DNA from: Gracilaria caudata | Lineage: Eukaryota > Rhodophyta > Florideophyceae > Gracilariales > Gracilariaceae | DNA length: 19,288 nt | Direction: 5' to 3' | NCBI GenBank assembly: GCA_030374735.1 | Contig: JASCIV010000461.1 | Location: 1 to 19,288, forward strand | Translations under genes and position numbers: made by a program | In this document: positions 15,525-19,288 of the stretch, one piece after another | How positions within the stretch are numbered: the stretch's first letter is position 1 | How the letters are laid out: the number at the start of each line of letters is the position of its first letter | Notes under the pieces: model-generated | The model's database searches: none | Seen by the model: the letters and a program-made list of their open reading frames with translations, nothing else | What the model was told of the DNA's origin: nothing

Positions 15525-16406
15525 CTAATAAGCTCGCTCCGCGAGCACCATCTCCAACATGCTCTGCAGCTCGCCGTTGCCCATCATGTCGCGCACAATG
15601 TCGTGGCCGCCAACAAACTCGCCGCGGATGTACAGCTGCGGAATTGTGGGCCACTTGGAGAACTCCTTGATGGCGCCTCTCAGTCCCATATTTCGAGCCT
15701 CATCCAAGCAGTCCACGCACACAAACTCGTCGGTCATGGACTTGAGCATGTCCACCACCGCCGCCGAGAAGCCGCAGCGCGGAATTCGTCGCGTGCCCTT
15801 CATGAACAGCACCACGTCATGATCACGAATAATGTCCTCAATCTCGCCGCGCACCATTTCGATCTGTGCGTTATCCTTGAAGTAAATGTCCTCCGGCGTC
15901 GGTTCTCTGCGCCACTCCGGCGCGTCGTTCGAATTGCCCGGCGGAATGCGCGGGCCGTACTGCGCGTGCGTGAGCACCCACTTTTCGGCCAGATCGCCTA
16001 GCGCCTCCTTGTGCTCCAAATCGTCCACGGTGAGCATGCGCACCGCGAAACAGCGCTGCGCGTCGCGCACAAAGCGCACGTGGTTTGCAATGGCGTCGCG
16101 CACATTGGCCACTGCCGCCACGTACTGCAGACTGTTGTCTGCGGCGTACACGCCGTAGACGCCCGGTCGCGACCAGTGCGCGGGTAGCTGGTGCAGCGAC
16201 TGCGGGATGGGTTCGGCCGGCAGGTCTTCTACGTTTCCAAAGTGCTGCGCGCGCGGCGGCTGCTGCGACGGCGCGATTGTGGCGCGGCGAGTTGTGCGCG
16301 CCCGCAGCACTGTGCGTGGCGTTGGTGGCGAAATTGCGCCGGTGTTGGGGCGGATTGATGGCGCGACTGGTACAGAGGGCGCGAAGGCTGCCATTTTCGA
16401 AAGCAT
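15525..16406 (-). CDS. GRXS16: Plastid monothiol glutaredoxin, GRXS16-like (GIY-YIG-like plus CGFS domain)
   Basis: Class II (CGFS) glutaredoxins bind a glutathione-ligated [2Fe-2S] cluster and act in iron-sulfur transfer and redox control. The 293 residues comprise a basic, Pro/Thr/Ala-rich leader (1-45, probable plastid transit peptide); a degenerate GIY-YIG-like domain (about 68-160) with GVYGVYAADNSLQYVAAV; a linker (REPTPEDIYF); and a glutaredoxin domain (about 183-290). The latter has MKGTRRIPRCGFS (active Cys211), WPTIPQLYIRGEFVGGHDI with cis-Pro256 and the glutathione-binding GGxD. The GIY-YIG-like plus CGFS fusion is the GRXS16 arrangement of plants and algae, and the length fits. 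ATGs at 16406 and 16394 both have A at -3; I chose the first. TIM23 stops 235 bp upstream and ARP4 starts 179 bp downstream on the same strand. Confidence 0.93.
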   Translation of the reverse strand: MLSKMAAFAPSVPVAPSIRPNTGAISPPTPRTVLRARTTRRATIAPSQQPPRAQHFGNVEDLPAEPIPQSLHQLPAHWSRPGVYGVYAADNSLQYVAAVANVRDAIANHVRFVRDAQRCFAVRMLTVDDLEHKEALGDLAEKWVLTHAQYGPRIPPGNSNDAPEWRREPTPEDIYFKDNAQIEMVRGEIEDIIRDHDVVLFMKGTRRIPRCGFSAAVVDMLKSMTDEFVCVDCLDEARNMGLRGAIKEFSKWPTIPQLYIRGEFVGGHDIVRDMMGNGELQSMLEMVLAERAY

Positions 16407-16641
16407 TATGAAGTAATCGATCGGGGGGGGGATGGGAGGGAGGAGGGAGGAGGTGGTGAACAGAAACAGGGCGCGAGGTCAAAAATCAGCCATGCACTAG
16501 CAAAAATTGGGGCAGCGCAGCGGCTCTGCCGTGATCACCAATGATTGGTGCGCAACTTGATCCGTTTACCGCCGTGAACGATGCTACGAGCTGCGCAGTG
16601 TCAAACAATCGGTGCGGACGCGACGCTGTACGCCGCCGCAG
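16407..16641 (-). promoter_or_regulatory. Glutaredoxin promoter region with G-rich tract
   Basis: 235 bp between the TIM23 stop and the glutaredoxin start. At 16423-16453 the plus strand carries closely spaced G-runs (a run of nine, then three or four GGG groups separated by one to three bases), a textbook G-quadruplex pattern directly in the glutaredoxin leader or core promoter. The rest shows no other recognised element. Confidence 0.55.
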
Positions 16642-17460
16642 TCACAACATGCCCTGCACTCTGTCGCCATACCACCCCCTCCGCGACGCGTAAACGGCGC
16701 CCACCGCAACCATCGCACCCGCCAGTCCGCTCACAGCCGCCGCCCGCGCGCCCGCAGTAGACCGGAACATACTGCCCGCCACGCCACCCGCCAGCGCATA
16801 ATTCAGCACATCATCCTCATTGCGATACGTATACAAGCCACTCTCCGCCAACGAAAACGCCAGCGCCAACACGCCCGCCGAGTTCGCCAGCAACGCGCCG
16901 CGTTTGCCCACGCCATTCAGCACAGCATTCACTCTCAGTCGAAACGGTCGCCCCGAACTCTCCGCCAACGCGCCCCGCAGTCCGTACAACCCGCCCGCCG
17001 TCGCGCCACCCAAGTAGCAACAGCCCGCCAGGTACGTGAGCTGTTCGCCCCAGCTCTTCTTGCGCGTCGCCGCGTAGTCCTCCGCAAACACATACTCCGC
17101 AGACGCACCCCCCCCGCCCGCCACGGCGCGCGCGCCCGCGCGCGCGCTCAGAATGTTGGGATCGATGCGTGACACGCGCGCAAAGTCGAACGGTGAGGAG
17201 GACGAAGGGTGTGCGGATGACGGCGGCGACGAGTACAGATCGAACGACGGGTCTAGCGAGCCGGGCGCGGAGGCGTCGTACATGGGCGTTGCGGCGTCGT
17301 CAAACGCGTCGCCAAACGCGTCGGCGGCGCTGGAATCGACGGCGGACGCGTACGGATCGGCGTGCAGCTGCGTGTAGTCGACGTGCGACGTGTGGTCGGC
17401 GCGCTCGGGCGCGGCGTCGCGGTCGCCGTCCGGCGGCGCGGAGCTCCACAGCCACGACAT
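16642..17460 (-). CDS. TIM23: TIM23, channel subunit of the mitochondrial inner-membrane presequence translocase
   Basis: TIM23 forms part of the presequence translocase of the mitochondrial inner membrane. Of 272 residues, about 1-95 are hydrophilic and rich in Asp, Ala, Ser and Pro, the expected intermembrane-space part. Residues 100-130 hold a conserved lead-in (RIDPNILSARAG to EYVFAEDYA). The Tim17/22/23 core (about 137-260) has four hydrophobic segments near 141-162, 188-207, 218-234 and 243-258. Family signatures are YLGGATAGGLYGLRGAL, the loop RLRVNAVLNGVGKRGALLAN with SAGVLAL, and AGGVAGSMFRSTAG, which fit TIM23 better than TIM17 or TIM22. The ATG at 17460 (A at -3) is chosen because the longer frame opens only on GTG. 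It diverges from the ANTH-like gene across 511 bp. Confidence 0.9.
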   Translation of the reverse strand: MSWLWSSAPPDGDRDAAPERADHTSHVDYTQLHADPYASAVDSSAADAFGDAFDDAATPMYDASAPGSLDPSFDLYSSPPSSAHPSSSSPFDFARVSRIDPNILSARAGARAVAGGGGASAEYVFAEDYAATRKKSWGEQLTYLAGCCYLGGATAGGLYGLRGALAESSGRPFRLRVNAVLNGVGKRGALLANSAGVLALAFSLAESGLYTYRNEDDVLNYALAGGVAGSMFRSTAGARAAAVSGLAGAMVAVGAVYASRRGWYGDRVQGML

Positions 17461-17470
17461 GATGAACGCC

Positions 17471-17498
17471 GGTGTGGTGGTGGTGTGGTGGTGGTGGT
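17471..17498. repeat. GGT/TGG microsatellite in the TIM23 leader
   Basis: Imperfect TGG repeats with many GG pairs lie 11 bp upstream of the TIM23 start. The TIM23 transcript would carry the CCA-rich complement in its leader. Confidence 0.8.
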
Positions 17499-17887
17499 CG
17501 ACGACGGCGCGGCGGATGCGCAGCGGACAGCAATATGATGGATTTTGCGGAACGTTCTGGGCGGCACAGTGCAGTGCGTACGCAGGCAGGCGTGACGACG
17601 GCACGCTGTGGTTGGCTGTGGTACAGCAGCGCGCGCGGTGTCAAGCGCTTACACGCGTGCGCACAAGGTGCACGCTGACGCGGTTGGCGACGCGGTTAGC
17701 ACGCGTCGAAACGTTTCAAACAAAACGCAGTTTGCGCGTGGCGGCGGCTTGCACGACCGCGAGACGCGTTCCGTTTGGCGCGCGCTTTGGTTGGGTGGAC
17801 GACGACGCCAACGCTATATCTCGTCACATTTGGGATACGCGCGAGCGCCGCGGCTGCCGGCGTGGCATACATACTGCTACAAAACAA

Positions 17888-17915
17888 CAACACACACACA
17901 CTCACACAAACACAC
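17888..17915 (+). repeat. CA-rich microsatellite
   Basis: Imperfect CA dinucleotide run with two interruptions, probably in the 5' untranslated region of the plus-strand gene that starts at 17972. Confidence 0.75.
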
Positions 17916-17971
17916 GGCTCATGTGCGCGCGCGGTGAAGACGGTACGCGTACGCGACGCTGCGGGTTGCTG

Positions 17972-19057
17972 ATGGCGACGCGAGTGAAGAGGGCGATACG
18001 ATTGTTTACGCGCGACGGCGGCGACAGAGGCGGCGATGTGCAGCAAGTTTTAGCGCTGCTCCGCGAGGCGGGCGGCTGCGTGAACACGCGTTCGTGGCCG
18101 CTCTCGCGCAGCGGCGCGACGGTTTTGTTGGATGCTCTCAAACAGTCGCTGGCGCACAGCGACGGCGTGGTGGTGATTCGCGCGTTGCTACTGTATGCGC
18201 TGCTACTGGAGGACGCGGCTGTGAATTGTGCGCTGCTGCAACGCGTGTACGATCAGCGCTTCGTGCTGGATAAGACGGCGTTTGTGGACGCGTTTGGACG
18301 CGCGCACGTGGCGACGGTGGTGAAGACGTTTTCGAACTGCGTGCTGCAGCTGGTGAACATGCGGCATGTGGCGATGCGCGTGGCGCGCGAGCCGCACAGC
18401 GCGCAGCTTCGCGCGGTGTTCGAGCGCGCGGACGCGCAGACGGCGATGCATCTGCTGGCGGTGAGTCTGTACAGCGTGCAGTGCGTCGCCGCCGTGTTAC
18501 ACACGCTCGAACAGCATCACTGGACGCGCGACGTCGCGCAAACCATGCTCCACGTGCAGCGCGCGCTGCAGCGCGACGAGCGTGCTCTGTGGCGCGCAAT
18601 TGACAGCGGTGTGCGCCGCGTGCACGACGCTCGAACAGAGCTGCGCGGCGAGGCGGCGCAAGAGGCGCTGCAGGTGCTGCTGCACCTGCGCGACATGCAC
18701 CACGCACAGCGACGCGACGCGAGTGAACACGCGCTGGCGGCCGAGCTGCGCGCGCACCTGCAGCGCGTTGTGCGCGACAGCGCGGGCGTGCGGCGACGCA
18801 GAACGGCGGAACGCGTGCGCGAGCTCAACCAACGTCTGCAACTGGAAAGCGCCGTCGTGGTGAACAGCGCCACGACGGCGACGACGACGACGACGGGCAC
18901 GGAAGGAGAAGAGACGCGCGGCGACGGCTCGCGAGAGGCGGCGCGCAGCAACAGTGCGCGCGGCGGAAAGAGCGTGCGCTTCGCGGCGCAGTGCGCGCAC
19001 GTGGTGTCGGACGTGCGCTTCGCGGAGCGCGTGGCGTGTGCACGCGCGCCACCGTGA
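17972..19057 (+). CDS. Helical protein, tentatively ANTH-like (AP180/CALM-related)
   Basis: A 361-residue helical protein that I do not recognise with certainty. Residues about 1-255 are amphipathic helices without membrane segments. Two stretches follow the spacing of ANTH domains, which bind phosphoinositides and clathrin in endocytosis: VVVIRALLLYALLLEDAAV with KTAFVDAFGRAHVATVVKTF, and AMHLLAVSLYSVQCVAAVLH with DERALWRAIDSGVRRVHDA. The usual lipid-binding Lys/His motif near the N-terminus is not evident, so the domain is divergent or the call is wrong. After a helix (about 255-293) comes a Thr-rich then Glu/Gly/Ser-rich linker, then KSVRFAA (333-339), which fits the RVxF docking pattern for protein phosphatase 1. 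Start: the ATG at 17972 (+4 G); 17921 is the alternative, adding 17 residues. Helical periodicity favours this frame over the antisense frames. The tail has no DPF or NPF clathrin-adaptor motifs. Confidence 0.5.
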   Translation: MATRVKRAIRLFTRDGGDRGGDVQQVLALLREAGGCVNTRSWPLSRSGATVLLDALKQSLAHSDGVVVIRALLLYALLLEDAAVNCALLQRVYDQRFVLDKTAFVDAFGRAHVATVVKTFSNCVLQLVNMRHVAMRVAREPHSAQLRAVFERADAQTAMHLLAVSLYSVQCVAAVLHTLEQHHWTRDVAQTMLHVQRALQRDERALWRAIDSGVRRVHDARTELRGEAAQEALQVLLHLRDMHHAQRRDASEHALAAELRAHLQRVVRDSAGVRRRRTAERVRELNQRLQLESAVVVNSATTATTTTTGTEGEETRGDGSREAARSNSARGGKSVRFAAQCAHVVSDVRFAERVACARAPP

Positions 19058-19288
19058 CACGCGTGAGCGCTGGCGTTCTTTTTTTTGGTCGCCATCAGTT
19101 TTCAGGTTTTAAAAGAAAAAACACACAAAACGTTTTTTTTTTTCGTTTTGTGGCGATGGCGCGCGTGCGCGGCGCGCGTGTTTGATGGGCGTTTGCGCAC
19201 GCGCCTCACACGTGTTGTTTTGTGTTTACAACTCACCACGACGCGCGCGGCGCCGTCGAGCGTGCGAGTGCGTGCGCGGCGCACCACG
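19058..19288. other. 3' flank of the ANTH-like gene with T-tracts
   Basis: T8 at 19079-19086 and T11 at 19133-19143 follow the stop codon within about 90 bp. Beyond them the DNA is CG-rich up to the window edge. No gene is supported; a minus-strand frame ending at the edge has only compositional bias. Confidence 0.5.

Larger units (their letters stand above)
17461..17971. promoter_or_regulatory. Divergent promoter between TIM23 and the ANTH-like gene
   Basis: 511 bp of GC-rich DNA between two outward-pointing starts. On the TIM23 side lies a GGT/TGG repeat (17471-17498) and on the other side a CA-rich run (17888-17915), both in probable 5' untranslated regions. A long plus-strand frame crosses the region from 17390 but begins opposite the TIM23 coding sequence and has no coding character before about 17972. 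There is a possible alternative ATG at 17921. Confidence 0.55.

Noticed and set aside
17390..17971. Upstream extension of the ANTH-like frame by 194 residues
   Set aside because: It lies partly opposite the TIM23 coding sequence, contains Trp, Val and His-Thr runs from microsatellites, and has no coding character. Long open frames are common here because of high GC.
18138..19095. Three long minus-strand frames of 187-192 residues opposite the ANTH-like gene
   Set aside because: Their compositions are dominated by Ala, Arg, Ser and His, as expected for antisense reading of GC-rich coding DNA. The plus frame has clear amphipathic helices.
1..19288. tRNA genes, rRNA fragments, CRISPR arrays, transposases
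   Set aside because: I looked for B-box-like GGTTCGANTCC sequences, rRNA cores, regular repeat-spacer arrays and transposase or reverse-transcriptase motifs, and found none that hold up by eye.

Overview
The window is nuclear DNA of a photosynthetic eukaryote, most likely an intron-poor unicellular red alga of the Porphyridium type. The placement is my inference. It rests on eight protein genes that all read as single uninterrupted frames, on clean ATG starts (several in a GCCATGG-like context), and on two genes of plastid type: a Deg/HtrA protease with a basic, Ser/Pro-rich leader, and a GIY-YIG-like plus CGFS glutaredoxin of the GRXS16 kind. There is no sign of a bacterial operon, CRISPR array, phage or rRNA.

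Layout. At the left, a Deg/HtrA protease (376-1716, minus) and a SHAQKYF-type MYB protein (2009-3802, plus) diverge from a 292-bp GC-rich promoter. The MYB gene converges with a 1320-residue KMT2/Trithorax-type histone H3K4 methyltransferase (4199-8161, minus). About 1.06 kb of non-coding DNA separates it from a divergent Tup1-type seven-blade WD40 protein (9219-10172, plus). A 3.65-kb stretch with no convincing gene follows (10173-13821); it contains a GC-rich stretch with hairpins. The right part is GC-rich: actin-related protein ARP4 (13822-15345, minus), GRXS16-like glutaredoxin (15525-16406, minus) and TIM23 (16642-17460, minus) lie in tandem, and a divergent helical protein that I tentatively read as ANTH-like (17972-19057, plus) points away from TIM23.

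Roles. Four of the eight genes act in nuclear transcription or chromatin: a DNA-binding MYB, an H3K4 methyltransferase, a Tup1-like corepressor propeller, and ARP4, a subunit of NuA4/SWR1/INO80-type complexes. They are on mixed strands with separate promoters, so I infer separate transcription and no operon. The others serve organelles: plastid proteolysis, plastid Fe-S/redox handling, and mitochondrial protein import.

Most worth a second look: the animal-like order of the methyltransferase, with ePHD-FYRN-FYRC-Win-SET and a near-canonical WDR5-binding Win motif; a histone-H3-tail-like ARTK stretch between its Win motif and SET domain; a Tup1 propeller without the Tup1 N-terminal domain; two copies of a palindromic element with CCTTTGTAC arms on either side of the Tup1-like gene; and the hairpin-bearing GC-rich stretch in the large gene-free gap.
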